A DNA stretch of 64,000 bases from Sphingobacterium phlebotomi (GTDB lineage: Bacteria > Bacteroidota > Bacteroidia > Sphingobacteriales > Sphingobacteriaceae): the NCBI RefSeq assembly GCF_008180195.1, contig NZ_VTAV01000002.1, positions 434,001 to 498,000 of the forward strand, in the 5' to 3' direction. This document shows positions 51,352 through 61,082 of the stretch, piece after piece. Made by a program: the position numbers and the translations under genes. Below the pieces are notes generated by a model. It searched no databases. It was not told the origin of the DNA and worked only from the letters and a program-made list of their open reading frames with translations. The first letter of the stretch is position 1. Every line of letters starts with the position of its first letter.

Positions 51352-52221
51352 ATGAAACGATTACTTCTTTTTGCTGTAACGGCTGGGGTTACACTATTGA
51401 CAACTGCATGTGGTCAACGACAACAACAACAACAGGATCAAGTGGAGCAGCAATGGCAACTAACCGACTTGTGGGAAACAAAAAATTTGCCGGTTCCGGA
51501 ATCTGTGCTTTATCATGAAGGGAATAATGTGCTATATGTATCATTAATTGACGGGGATGGTACAGAAAAAGATGGACAAGGTGGCGTTGCTATATTAAAT
51601 CTTGATGGAAGTGTGAAGGATCAAAATTGGGTAACCGGAATGAACGCTCCGAAAGGGATGGCCGTTCATGAGAACCTATTATACGTGGCAGATATTACGG
51701 CTGTTGCAGTCATCGATATAGGTACAGGCGATGTGCTCCATCAAATTGAGTTTCCGGATGCGGTCTTTTTGAATGATGTTACGGTAGATGACGCAGGTAC
51801 AGCCTATGTATCCGACACGCGTACCGGTACGATCTATCAGATGCAGAACAACCAACCTACGGTATTTTTAGCGGATGCACCGAATGTCAATGGACTAAAA
51901 TTTGTTAACGGAAACCTTTATGCCTTAGTAGGGCCGGAGTTATGGAAGATCGATGCAAATAAGGAAAGTACCGTTATCGCCAAAGGTTTTGAGTTGGGAG
52001 GTGACGGATTAGAACCAGTAGGTAACGACGGCGATTTTCTTGTGACTTGTTGGGGAGGTCTGGTGTATTATGTGAAAGCTGATGGCTCTTTTGAGAAGCT
52101 GATGGATGTGCAAGGAAAGATGAACACGGCAGATTTGGGTATACACCCGGAGACAAATACGATATACATTCCTACATTTAACAGCAATAGCGTTAAAGCA
52201 TTCAAGTTGGATAAGAAATAA
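51352..52221 (+). CDS. SMP-30/NHL-like beta-propeller lipoprotein
   Basis: A 289-residue lipoprotein with lipobox TTAC and a short Gln-rich linker (QRQQQQQDQ). The rest is a six-bladed propeller of the SMP-30/gluconolaconase or NHL type, with repeats such as NNVLYVSLIDGDG, GMNAPKGMAVHENLLYVADI, FLNDVTVDDAGTAYVSDT and TADLGIHPETNTIYIPTFNSNSVKAF. Metal-binding Glu and Asn sites of true lactonases cannot be confirmed. It is 6 bases before a GH95 fucosidase gene and may belong with it, although the link is weak. Confidence 0.75.
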   Translation: MKRLLLFAVTAGVTLLTTACGQRQQQQQDQVEQQWQLTDLWETKNLPVPESVLYHEGNNVLYVSLIDGDGTEKDGQGGVAILNLDGSVKDQNWVTGMNAPKGMAVHENLLYVADITAVAVIDIGTGDVLHQIEFPDAVFLNDVTVDDAGTAYVSDTRTGTIYQMQNNQPTVFLADAPNVNGLKFVNGNLYALVGPELWKIDANKESTVIAKGFELGGDGLEPVGNDGDFLVTCWGGLVYYVKADGSFEKLMDVQGKMNTADLGIHPETNTIYIPTFNSNSVKAFKLDKK

Positions 52222-52227
52222 AAGGGG

Positions 52228-54570
52228 GTGAATAATAGACTATTCTCGCATAAAATAGGAACCCTTATCATCTTCATTCATTTTGCCTGTAATTTGTGTG
52301 CACAGGATTTGACGATGTGGTATGATAAACCCGCCGTCCGTTGGGAGGAGACCCTACCCTTGGGTAATGGTCAGGTGGGTATGATGCCCGACGGGAAAAT
52401 TCTGGACGAGTCCATCGTATTAAACGAAATATCCATGTGGTCGGGAAGCCCGGAAGAACCGAATAATGACAATGCATATAAAAGTGTTGATAGTATTCGA
52501 AAGCTGTTGTTCGCAGGGAAGAATGATGAGGCGGAAATGTTGGTCAACAAGAACTTTGTAACGAAAGGAAAAGGCTCGGGTCACGGAAAGGGAGCGGGAG
52601 TACCCTACGGCTGCTTTCAGAACTTTGGATACCTCAACTTTTTACATACAATACCAGGCGAGGTTTCGCAGTATAAGCGTACGTTGGATCTGGCAAACGC
52701 TACCGCGACGACCTCGTTCGAGGTGAATGGTATACGGTATCTGCGAGAATATTTTACCTCTTTTGATCGGAACATTGGTGTGATACGGTTGTCCGCAAAT
52801 AGGAAAGGAGCCATTACTTTTGCCACACATTTTTACAGAGATGAAAATGTAAGCCATATGAAAGTGACCGATACCGAAATGATGTGGCATGGCGCATTGC
52901 CTGACGGAAAAGGAGGGGAAGGATTACGGTTTGCGGGGAAGATAAAAGTCATCACGAAAGGCGGCGACAACATGACGTATGATCATCAGATTATCGTGAA
53001 AAATGCTGATGAAGTGCTTATCGTTTTTGCAGCCTCAACAGATTATTACGGTCACCGTCCAGAAGAGGCCGTTGAGCATTTGTTAACTGATGCGTCAAAA
53101 TGGACGTACAAAAGCCTATGGAAAGCACATCGTCAGCAATTTAGGAAAGTATTCCATCGTGTCTCTTTACGCTTGGACGATAACCAGGACAAAACGAACA
53201 TCCCCACTGACCAACGTATCCAACAGTTTTTCGAGGACCCGACGCAAGATAACGCGATGGCCGTTTTGTATTATCAATTTGGCCGTTATCTTAGTATATC
53301 CAGTACCGCACCGAAAGAAGAAAAGGCGCTTCCTCCAAATTTGCAGGGTTTGTGGGCGCATCAAATCCAAACGCCTTGGAATGGAGATTACCATTTGAAT
53401 GTCAATGCACAGATGAATCATTGGGGGGGCGAAGTAAACAACCTTTCTGCGTATCACAAACCTTTTATTAATTTAATTAAGCGTATTGCGAAAGAAGGAG
53501 AGAAGACAGCGAAAGCCTATTACAACGCGCCTGGTTGGGTGGTATATATGATGACCAATATCTGGGGTTATTCAGCTCCCGGTGAGCAGGCATCATGGGG
53601 CGCGAGTACGGCATCGGGCTGGCTTTGTAACCATCTGTGGGAACATTATCAGTTTACGAAAGATGAAAATTACCTTGCAGAAATATACCCTGTCTTAAAA
53701 GGTGCGGCCGCCTTTTACCATGCGACGTTGATCAAAGAGCCAAAAAACGGTTGGTGGGTCACTGCTCCGTCAGTTTCGCCCGAAAATGCTTTTAAGATGC
53801 CAAACGGCAAGGTTGCATCTGTTGTCATGGGCCCTACGATAGACAACCAGATTGTGCGGGAACTTTATGAAGCTGTGATTAAAGCAAATGATGTGCTCCA
53901 ATTGGAAGATCCTTTTGCAAAAGAATTAGAACAGCAACTTCTTGACGTACCGCCTCCGGTGATTGTCAGCCGCTCAGGACGGGTGATGGAATGGTTAGAG
54001 GACTATGCGGAAATTGAACCTCAACATCGCCATGTATCGCACCTATACGGGCTATATCCTGCACATTTCATTTCGCCGGTCAGTACGCCAGAATGGGCAG
54101 AGGCAGCAAAGAAAACACTCCTCGTAAGAGGAGACGAGGGCACCGGATGGTCTCGTGCGTGGAAGATGCTGTTCTGGGCTCGGTTGCATGATGGCGACCA
54201 TGCTTTAGAGATTCTTCGGCAGTTGCTCAAACCCGCTTTTAAAGATGAAACGACCTACGAAGGTGTGGGGGCCGGAACATATCCGAACCTTTTCTGTGCA
54301 CATCCCCCATTTCAGATCGATGGTAACTTCGGTGGTTCTGCGGGAATTGCTGAAATGCTGATGCAGTCGCATGACGGTTATATTCACTTGCTTCCTGCAT
54401 TACCTAAAGCGTGGCATAGGGGTGAAGTGAAAGGATTGAAAGCACGCGGAAATTATACCGTGGACATCCAATGGAAAAATGGCTGGGTAACAAGCTATAA
54501 AGTGTATGGGAAAAAGGGTGAAACAGTGGATATTTTTGTGAATGGGGAGAAGATAAAGAAAAAGATATGA
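52228..54570 (+). CDS. GH95 alpha-L-fucosidase (or L-galactosidase) type enzyme
   Basis: A 780-residue secreted glycoside hydrolase. The start is GTG because a stop of the previous gene lies in the same frame 9 bases upstream and no ATG precedes the signal peptide (LIIFIHFACNLCAQ). The GH95 blocks are KPAVRWEETLPLGNGQVGMM, WNGDYHLNVNAQMNHW with Asn391 and Asn393, SVSPENAF with Glu519 as candidate general acid, and FQIDGNFGGSAGIAEMLMQSHDG with Asp698. These match the catalytic set known from Bifidobacterium AfcA (Glu, two Asn, Asp). It releases terminal alpha-1,2-linked fucose from glycans; some members act on L-galactose. The 3' end overlaps murF by 4 bases (ATGA). Confidence 0.93.
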   Translation: MNNRLFSHKIGTLIIFIHFACNLCAQDLTMWYDKPAVRWEETLPLGNGQVGMMPDGKILDESIVLNEISMWSGSPEEPNNDNAYKSVDSIRKLLFAGKNDEAEMLVNKNFVTKGKGSGHGKGAGVPYGCFQNFGYLNFLHTIPGEVSQYKRTLDLANATATTSFEVNGIRYLREYFTSFDRNIGVIRLSANRKGAITFATHFYRDENVSHMKVTDTEMMWHGALPDGKGGEGLRFAGKIKVITKGGDNMTYDHQIIVKNADEVLIVFAASTDYYGHRPEEAVEHLLTDASKWTYKSLWKAHRQQFRKVFHRVSLRLDDNQDKTNIPTDQRIQQFFEDPTQDNAMAVLYYQFGRYLSISSTAPKEEKALPPNLQGLWAHQIQTPWNGDYHLNVNAQMNHWGGEVNNLSAYHKPFINLIKRIAKEGEKTAKAYYNAPGWVVYMMTNIWGYSAPGEQASWGASTASGWLCNHLWEHYQFTKDENYLAEIYPVLKGAAAFYHATLIKEPKNGWWVTAPSVSPENAFKMPNGKVASVVMGPTIDNQIVRELYEAVIKANDVLQLEDPFAKELEQQLLDVPPPVIVSRSGRVMEWLEDYAEIEPQHRHVSHLYGLYPAHFISPVSTPEWAEAAKKTLLVRGDEGTGWSRAWKMLFWARLHDGDHALEILRQLLKPAFKDETTYEGVGAGTYPNLFCAHPPFQIDGNFGGSAGIAEMLMQSHDGYIHLLPALPKAWHRGEVKGLKARGNYTVDIQWKNGWVTSYKVYGKKGETVDIFVNGEKIKKKI

Positions 54571-55877
54571 ACAGTATGACAATCGAACAGTTACATTCAT
54601 TATATAAAGTACATCATGCGGTATCTACGGATACACGTAACATAACATCTGACAGTATATTTTTCGCCTTAAAAGGAGAACGGTTTAATGCCAATGAATT
54701 TGCGGGACAAGCATTGGAAAGCGGTGCCAATTGGGCGGTTGTGGACGAAGCAAAATATGTAGTGGACGAACGCTATATTCTAGTGGAAGATGTGTTGGCC
54801 ACATTGCAGGAATTGGCTCGGTATCACCGTCGCCAACTGAATATACCGTTTGTCGGGATAACAGGAACGAATGGAAAAACCACGACCAAAGAGTTATTAT
54901 ATGCGGTGCTTTCGCAACGCTTTAAAACGTATGCTACAAAAGGAAATCTTAATAATCACATCGGTGTCCCCCTAACACTACTTTCCATAGATGACAGCAT
55001 TGAAATGGCGGTTATTGAAATGGGTGCAAACCATCAGCAAGAAATTGCCTTTCTGTGCGATATTGCGGCACCGACACACGGGCTTATCACCAATGTCGGA
55101 AAGGCGCATTTGGAAGGCTTTGGCTCGTTTGACGGGGTGAAGAAAGCCAAAGGGGAGCTATATGATTTCCTCAAAATGCAGGATGGGGTGTTGTTCCTTC
55201 AAGGAGATAATGAATACCTGCACGGAATGGAAATGCAACGCGGTATTTCAAAAACTGTTCGCTATGGTTTTTCGTCGGAAAATGATATCGTAGGAAGGTT
55301 GGAATATGCTAATCCTCTTCTTTGTGTCTCTTGGAAAATACGAGATGTAGACGAATACCATACGGTACAGACACAGTTGACAGGTTCGTATAACACGGAA
55401 AATATTTTAGCGGCGATTGCAGTAGGGCATTTTTTCGGTATAGATGATGCGCATATCAATCAAGGAATTTTGGCGTATACACCCACGAATAACCGCTCTC
55501 AAATCTCAAGGACCGCCCATAATACCGTCATTGCCGATTATTATAATGCAAACGTAAGTAGTATGGAAGCCGCGTTGGCGAATTTGGCGGTTATCGAAGC
55601 GCAACATAAAGTGATTGTATTGGGTGATATGTTTGAATTGGGTGAGGATGCTGCAAAAGAACACCGACGCATGGTCGAAAAGGCTTTAGCCATCGGTGCA
55701 GATCGGACGATCTTTGTAGGTGAGGCATTCCATGCGTATCAAAGTCCAAAAGCGGAATTTTACGAAACCACGGATAATGCGAAAGAAGCTCTCAGCGAAC
55801 GTCCTATTGTTAACAGTACGGTACTACTGAAAGCTTCTCGTGGAATGGCATTTGAAAAGCTGATGGAGGTACTGTAG
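54567..55877 (+). CDS. murF: UDP-N-acetylmuramoyl-tripeptide--D-alanyl-D-alanine ligase MurF
   Basis: A 436-residue Mur ligase that adds the D-Ala-D-Ala dipeptide to the peptidoglycan precursor in the cytoplasm. The N-terminal UDP-binding part has VSTDTRNITSDSIFFALKGERFNANEFAGQALESGA. The ATP-binding loop is GITGTNGKTTTKELL, and KGNLNNHIGVPLTLL and EMGANHQQEIAFLCDIAAPTHGLITNVGKAHLEGFGS follow. DYYNANVSSMEAALANLA and VLGDMFELGEDAAKEHR lie in the C-terminal domain. The start overlaps the fucosidase stop (ATGA); an alternative ATG at 54576 would give a slightly shorter N-terminus. Essential gene, embedded at the end of a glycan-related pair. Confidence 0.95.
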   Translation: MNSMTIEQLHSLYKVHHAVSTDTRNITSDSIFFALKGERFNANEFAGQALESGANWAVVDEAKYVVDERYILVEDVLATLQELARYHRRQLNIPFVGITGTNGKTTTKELLYAVLSQRFKTYATKGNLNNHIGVPLTLLSIDDSIEMAVIEMGANHQQEIAFLCDIAAPTHGLITNVGKAHLEGFGSFDGVKKAKGELYDFLKMQDGVLFLQGDNEYLHGMEMQRGISKTVRYGFSSENDIVGRLEYANPLLCVSWKIRDVDEYHTVQTQLTGSYNTENILAAIAVGHFFGIDDAHINQGILAYTPTNNRSQISRTAHNTVIADYYNANVSSMEAALANLAVIEAQHKVIVLGDMFELGEDAAKEHRRMVEKALAIGADRTIFVGEAFHAYQSPKAEFYETTDNAKEALSERPIVNSTVLLKASRGMAFEKLMEVL

Positions 55878-55887
55878 ATACAAAAAA

Positions 55888-56346
55888 TTATCCGATATCT
55901 ACCTCTACCTCATCGTCTAACGACAATTGCTTCTCTTTATTAATAAGTTGCGCGATACTCGTATCATTGAGAATTTGCAGCATCGCGTTTCGTACCTCAA
56001 CAAAGGTATCGCGAATACCACAGGCGTGCTCTTCTACACATTCCTCACAGGAGCGATAAAAATTAAGGCTCACACAAGGTAATAAGGCAATAGGGCCGTC
56101 AATCAACCGCATGACCTGGGAGAGGAAGATGTCTTCAGGTGCTTTGTTTAAACTGTAACCTCCGCCGGCACCCTTTTTAGAGTATAGTATACCAGCGTTA
56201 CGCATTTCCAAAAGAATCTGTTCCAAGAACTTTTTCGGAATACGTTCCTCTTCAGCAATCCTTACAATTTGCATCGGTTCTTTTCCGTAGTTACGTCCCA
56301 GCACCATGAGCGCCTTGATGGCATATTTAGTTTTCTTAGAAAGCAT
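55888..56346 (-). CDS. Rrf2-family transcription regulator with a four-Cys Fe-S-type motif
   Basis: A 152-residue winged-helix regulator. The N-terminal helix-turn-helix is MLSKKTKYAIKALMVLGRNYG through EERIPKKFLEQILLEMRNAGILYSKKGAGGGYSLN. The effector part carries four cysteines, LLPCVSLNFYRSCEECVEEHACGIR (C-x10-C-x2-C-x5-C), a variant of the IscR/NsrR/RirA-type cluster ligand set. It may sense Fe-S status, iron or nitric oxide (inference from the family). It lies convergent with murF and divergent to nothing; its own -7 element is at 56381-56388. Confidence 0.9.
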   Translation of the reverse strand: MLSKKTKYAIKALMVLGRNYGKEPMQIVRIAEEERIPKKFLEQILLEMRNAGILYSKKGAGGGYSLNKAPEDIFLSQVMRLIDGPIALLPCVSLNFYRSCEECVEEHACGIRDTFVEVRNAMLQILNDTSIAQLINKEKQLSLDDEVEVDIG

Positions 56347-56380
56347 GCGTTCCCTTTTTATGGATCAATCAATAGTAGCG

Positions 56381-56388
56381 CAAAGATA
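56381..56388 (-). promoter_or_regulatory. -7 element TATCTTTG for the Rrf2 gene
   Basis: On the minus strand, 34 bases before the start codon; it matches TAnnTTTG. Confidence 0.5.
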
Positions 56389-56412
56389 CGGAAAAAATAA
56401 TTTGCCGTTGAC

Positions 56413-58050
56413 TTATTGTCCTAATACCTCTACGATCGGCTTTCCAATATTGCCATTCGGCTCCATGATGTGCAGTAACGAAGCAAGAGTAGGGGCTATA
56501 TCGACGACATGTACCTCTTTATTACTCACGCCGCTCTGTATACCCCAACCCATGAATATCAGTGGTATGTGTGAATCGTACGCTGACCAAACCCCGTGGG
56601 TTGTTCCTGGACTGCGCGGCGTGCTGGCATACCACTGTGGGTCGGCAATAATCTGGATTGCACCACTATGCCTGCGATTATATCCATTGATGATTTTCTC
56701 CCGAAGTGGAGCAGGTATAAACATATTTTGATTTCCCTCCATATCAACGACATACGTGATACCTTCTTCCTTGTTAAGCGAATTGATTATCGTTTCTTTG
56801 ACCTCTTGAAGATTGAGTTGAAGAGAATCTATGAGCGTGTAGTTAAGATGCACTTGATAATTCATCAGGCTTCGTACGATTTTATCACTGCCAAATTTTG
56901 CATCAAGTTCACTATTCAGATGGCGCTGTATCTGGCGTGTAAATAAATAACCAGCATTACCTTTTTGGTCTGTATAATACATGGGGTTATAGGAGGCAGC
57001 ATGATCTGCGGTAAGGAAAAACGTATAATTACCTTTGCCTACATGTTCATCGAGATAAGCTATAAAATCGGCGATGTCTTTATCGAGGCGAAGATAAGTA
57101 TCTTCAATCTCTACAGCGGAGAGGGAATAACGATGCCCCACGTAATCTGTTGCCGATAAGCTTACACACAAAAAGTCCGTATGACCTGTTGGGTTACTGC
57201 CCAGTTGCTCTTGCTCCAATGCTACTTTGGCAAAATCCAATGTCAATGTATTTCCCTGTGGCGTTGTTTTGATGAGTTCATAACCCGCGTCTTTCATCAG
57301 CATGGAAGTTTTACGAGGGAATGTAGGAGCTTCCTCGCCCGGCCATTTTCGCTCATAAGGGCTGTCGTCGGCGGTGCTGTTTGTGTATGTTTCGATGGGG
57401 TATAACGTATTCCAGTCTTGCTTTAAATATTTGTCCGCTAGTTTTTGTTTGTTAAACGTTTCTACCCAATGGGGCAGTTTTTCCATATAAAATGTACTTG
57501 AAATCCAGTTGCCGGATTTTCCCTCAAGCCAGTAAGCCGCATCCGCAAAATGGCCCGCAGGTAAGATCCCGCCACGATCTTTCAAAGAGATACCGATAAC
57601 TTTGGACTGAAAGTTGGTCGCAAGCTTCAGTTGATCCGTAATGGTAGAAGCTAACAGATTGCGAGGTGACTGTTGCCCTTCCTTTGCCTGTGTGCCCACA
57701 CCTTGTACATTATCATCTTGTGTACAGTACATGGGTTGTCCCGTTGCCTGGATGATCCAATCGTTTCCGGCGATACCATGGATAGAAGGAACAGAGCCGG
57801 TATAAACAGAGCTGTGCCCTATAGCGGTAAGGGTCGGAATATAATTAAGCAGTGTGTTTTCACACGAAAATCCCTCGTTCAAAAGACGCTTGAAACCATC
57901 ATCACCATAACGATCGGCAAACCGGTAGAGGTAATCCCACCGCATTTGGTCTACCATTAATCCGACAACCAACTTCGGACGCGCTGGTTGTGCATGTACT
58001 TGAAGTGCAATAGTTACGGTAAGAAGACCCGTAAAGAAAAATTTCCACAT
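56413..58050 (-). CDS. pafA: PafA-type alkaline phosphatase (periplasmic)
   Basis: A 545-residue secreted phosphatase of the alkaline-phosphatase/phosphodiesterase superfamily. A signal peptide ends QVHA. The active-site blocks fit PafA of Elizabethkingia: metal ligand Asp in LVVGLMVDQMRWDYL, nucleophile Thr75 in YIPTLTAIGHSSVYTGS, Asn96 in GNDW, and the Lys/Arg pair in GISLKDRGGILPAGHFADAAYW. Further metal ligands are in LSATDYVGHRYS, and FLTADHAAS and THGVWSAYDSHIPLIFMGWG. PafA hydrolyses phosphomonoesters in the periplasm without need for phosphate repression. The gene is monocistronic by layout, between the Rrf2 and uvrA genes. Confidence 0.92.
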   Translation of the reverse strand: MWKFFFTGLLTVTIALQVHAQPARPKLVVGLMVDQMRWDYLYRFADRYGDDGFKRLLNEGFSCENTLLNYIPTLTAIGHSSVYTGSVPSIHGIAGNDWIIQATGQPMYCTQDDNVQGVGTQAKEGQQSPRNLLASTITDQLKLATNFQSKVIGISLKDRGGILPAGHFADAAYWLEGKSGNWISSTFYMEKLPHWVETFNKQKLADKYLKQDWNTLYPIETYTNSTADDSPYERKWPGEEAPTFPRKTSMLMKDAGYELIKTTPQGNTLTLDFAKVALEQEQLGSNPTGHTDFLCVSLSATDYVGHRYSLSAVEIEDTYLRLDKDIADFIAYLDEHVGKGNYTFFLTADHAASYNPMYYTDQKGNAGYLFTRQIQRHLNSELDAKFGSDKIVRSLMNYQVHLNYTLIDSLQLNLQEVKETIINSLNKEEGITYVVDMEGNQNMFIPAPLREKIINGYNRRHSGAIQIIADPQWYASTPRSPGTTHGVWSAYDSHIPLIFMGWGIQSGVSNKEVHVVDIAPTLASLLHIMEPNGNIGKPIVEVLGQ

Positions 58051-58137
58051 AATACCGTAGTTTTCGTCTATTTATTTTTTTCTCAATTGTTGATGAGAGC
58101 TCATGTAAATAACGATTGTTCCTATGTTCAGTGTTAT

Positions 58138-60963
58138 TTACATCTCGGTTTGAGAATGAGAAATTAAAGGTAGATGATTTTTTAGATACTTCCCAGTATA
58201 AGATTCGTTACATTCGGCCAGATCTTCGGGTGTGCCTTCAAAAACAATCTCCCCTCCTTTGTTTCCACCTTCCGGTCCGATGTCAATAACCCAGTCAGCT
58301 GTTTTTATCATCTCCATATTGTGTTCGATAACCAGAATGCTGTTGCCTAAGGCAATCAGTGCATCAAAGGCTTTAAGTAGTTTGTGAATATCGTGGAAAT
58401 GCAGTCCTGTTGTCGGCTCATCAAAAATGAAAAGCGTTTTTTTGCTGTTGTTCCCTTTGATCAAAAAAGAAGCAAGCTTGATACGTTGTGCTTCACCTCC
58501 GGATAGGGTGCTTGATGGCTGGCCAAGTTTTACGTAGCCTAACCCCACATCCTGTAAAGGTTTAATTTTAGCGATGACTTTAGGTACATCATGAAAGAAT
58601 TCTATAGCTTCGTCCACACTAAGGTCTAAAACGTCAGCTACCGATTTACCTTCGTATTCCACATCCAACACATGTTGTTTGAAACGTTTGCCTCCGCAAG
58701 CTTCACATGGAAGTACAATATCAGCCATGAATTGCATTTCGATTTTGACCTCACCATCTCCCTGACACACATCGCAACGACCACCCTCTACATTGAAAGA
58801 GAAGGCGGAAGGTTTTAGTCCGGATGCTTTTGCTGCAGGTAGATTGGCGTAGACTGATCTTACTTCATCCCAACCTTTTACATACGTTACCGGATTGGAA
58901 CGAGACGATCTACCAATTGGGTTCTGGTCGATCATTTCGATTTGTTCAATACGCGTTATATCGCCTTCGAGGGCATCAAATATACCGGTTTGTTCACCAC
59001 TGTAGTTACCGATGGCTTTTTGTAAAGCAGGATAAAGAATCCGTTTGATAAGGGATGTTTTCCCTGATCCGGATACCCCTGTTACGACGGTAAATACATT
59101 TAACGGAAAGGTTACGTTGATTCCTTTCAAATTATTTTCCCGAGCCCCTTTGACGATGATGGAATCACGCCATTTGCGTCGTGTCTTTGGCGTGGGGATG
59201 GCTAATTTGCCGTTTAGGTATTGTCCTGTTAAGCTGTTTTTATCTTGAAGGATTTCCGGATAAGTTCCAGCGAAAACGAGCCGACCACCATTTATTCCTG
59301 CTTCCGGACCAATGTCGATAAGATAATCGGCGGCTTCCATCATTTCTTGTTCGTGCTCCACGACAATCACTGTATTACCTACATCGCGAAGTGATTTCAA
59401 CACACCAATCAGCCGCTGTGTGTCGCGGGGATGCAGACCGATACTTGGCTCGTCCAGCACATAGATAGAGCCTACTAACGAACTCCCCAACGATGTCGCT
59501 AAATTGATGCGCTGCGATTCTCCACCCGAAAGCGTGTTGCTCAAACGGTTTAAAGTGAGGTAACTTAATCCCACATCACAGAGGAACTGCAGCCGGCTAA
59601 CGATCTCGGCAAGTAATCTCTTAGCAATCAGCTGTTCGTGTTCCGTTAATTTAAGCTCTTTAAAGAATTGCAGTGCTTCTTCTAATGGCAATAAAACGAT
59701 ATCGGTAATAGATTTGTTCGCGATCTTCACGTAGGTTGCATCTTTACGCAAACGCGATCCCTTACAATCAGGACAATCTGTTTTTCCGCGATAACGAGAT
59801 AACATAACCCGATATTGTATCTTATACGTTTGTTGTTCCAGTTCTTCAAAAAACTGGTTCAATCCACCAAAATATTTGTTCCCTGTCCACAATAGCTCCT
59901 GTTGGGCAGGAGTAAGGTCATCATAAGCGCGGTGTATGGGGAAATCAAACTTGAGGGCATTGCGTACCAGACGATTTAGCCATTCGCCCATTTTCTCTCC
60001 CCGCCATGGTGCAATAGCTCCGTCATACACCGAGCGGCTTTTGTCCGGAATGACTAAATCGGCGTCTATCCCGATCACCTTGCCATACCCCTCGCAACGT
60101 TTGCAGGCACCATAAGGGTTGTTGAAGCTAAAGAAATTTGGGGTAGGCTCTTCGAATAGGATGCCGTCTAGTTCGAATTTATCGGAATAATGCTTTCTAT
60201 CACCATCGATGTCGACGTAACATTCGCCTTTCCCTTCGAAAAAAGCAGTCTGTAGCGAGTCCGCAATCCGGCTGTTTGTCTCATCTTGTTTATCCAACCG
60301 GATGCGATCTACGACAATCTGTACTTCTCCCGGCTTGAAATCTTTATTCTGAATCGTTTTATCTTCGATAATACGTTCTATCTTCTGAATCTTTTCCTCA
60401 AAAAGGACCCGAACAAATCCCTTTTGAAGCAGTAGGGATAACTCTTCTTTTAGCTTTCTCTTATTAATAGGTATAAGTTCCGAGAAAATAGTAATAGTGG
60501 TGTCTTCCGGATAGATCATCAACTCATCGATAATAGATGATATGGTATCTTTCGTAACCTGCTTACCCGAAACAGGAGAAAAGGTTTTGCCAATCCGCGC
60601 ATAAAGGAGTTTAAGGTAATCGTATATTTCCGTAGATGTGCCCACAGTAGAGCGTGGATTGGAAGTAATTACTTTCTGTTCGATGGCGATAGCCGGAGCG
60701 ATCCCTTTAATATAGTCCACTTCAGGTTTATTCATCCGTCCCATAAACTGTCTGGCGTAAGAAGATAGACTTTCTACGTAACGTCGCTGTCCTTCTGCAT
60801 AGAGGGTATCGAAAGCAAGGGAAGATTTCCCAGAACCCGACATTCCTGTAATGACAACGAGCTTGTTTTTAGGGATATCGACATCGATGTTTTTCAGATT
60901 GTTGACCCGCGCTCCCTTTATTTGGATAAACGATTTAGCGTTTTGTTCCGATTTTTTTGACAT
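58138..60963 (-). CDS. uvrA: Excinuclease ABC subunit A UvrA
   Basis: A 941-residue DNA-repair ATPase; the ATG at 60963 is preferred to a TTG 9 bases upstream. Two ABC modules are visible: Walker [36 protein letters not shown] and a second [19 protein letters not shown], with signatures [17 protein letters not shown] and [15 protein letters not shown]. Zinc-finger cysteines occur in [16 protein letters not shown] and [32 protein letters not shown]. It recognises bulky lesions with UvrB in nucleotide-excision repair. A -7 element TACCTTTG lies 6 bases before the start, so the transcript may be leaderless. Confidence 0.97.
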   Translation of the reverse strand: MSKKSEQNAKSFIQIKGARVNNLKNIDVDIPKNKLVVITGMSGSGKSSLAFDTLYAEGQRRYVESLSSYARQFMGRMNKPEVDYIKGIAPAIAIEQKVITSNPRSTVGTSTEIYDYLKLLYARIGKTFSPVSGKQVTKDTISSIIDELMIYPEDTTITIFSELIPINKRKLKEELSLLLQKGFVRVLFEEKIQKIERIIEDKTIQNKDFKPGEVQIVVDRIRLDKQDETNSRIADSLQTAFFEGKGECYVDIDGDRKHYSDKFELDGILFEEPTPNFFSFNNPYGACKRCEGYGKVIGIDADLVIPDKSRSVYDGAIAPWRGEKMGEWLNRLVRNALKFDFPIHRAYDDLTPAQQELLWTGNKYFGGLNQFFEELEQQTYKIQYRVMLSRYRGKTDCPDCKGSRLRKDATYVKIANKSITDIVLLPLEEALQFFKELKLTEHEQLIAKRLLAEIVSRLQFLCDVGLSYLTLNRLSNTLSGGESQRINLATSLGSSLVGSIYVLDEPSIGLHPRDTQRLIGVLKSLRDVGNTVIVVEHEQEMMEAADYLIDIGPEAGINGGRLVFAGTYPEILQDKNSLTGQYLNGKLAIPTPKTRRKWRDSIIVKGARENNLKGINVTFPLNVFTVVTGVSGSGKTSLIKRILYPALQKAIGNYSGEQTGIFDALEGDITRIEQIEMIDQNPIGRSSRSNPVTYVKGWDEVRSVYANLPAAKASGLKPSAFSFNVEGGRCDVCQGDGEVKIEMQFMADIVLPCEACGGKRFKQHVLDVEYEGKSVADVLDLSVDEAIEFFHDVPKVIAKIKPLQDVGLGYVKLGQPSSTLSGGEAQRIKLASFLIKGNNSKKTLFIFDEPTTGLHFHDIHKLLKAFDALIALGNSILVIEHNMEMIKTADWVIDIGPEGGNKGGEIVFEGTPEDLAECNESYTGKYLKNHLPLISHSQTEM

Positions 60964-60969
60964 AACCCA

Positions 60970-60977
60970 CAAAGGTA
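60970..60977 (-). promoter_or_regulatory. -7 element TACCTTTG close to the uvrA start
   Basis: On the minus strand, ending 6 bases before the ATG at 60963. No TTG at -33 is clear. Between uvrA and the GH78 gene there is also a 13-base palindrome AGATTT-T-AAATCT (61053-61065). Confidence 0.5.
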
Positions 60978-61082
60978 AGGATTTTGTCTGACTCCGTAAT
61001 GCAGAAAAACGATCCTTTGGATGGGTATATATTAGTTATTATTCTCATATTTAGATTTTAAATCTGAATTTTATCACAGGTA

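Noticed and set aside
51400..51440. Gln-rich repeat in the SMP-30-like lipoprotein as a repeat element
   Set aside because: It is a short low-complexity linker after the lipobox, common in lipoproteins.
55874..55902. Inverted repeat GTAGATA/TATCTAC between murF and the Rrf2 gene as terminator
   Set aside because: The stem is short, the loop is 15 bases and no T-run follows.
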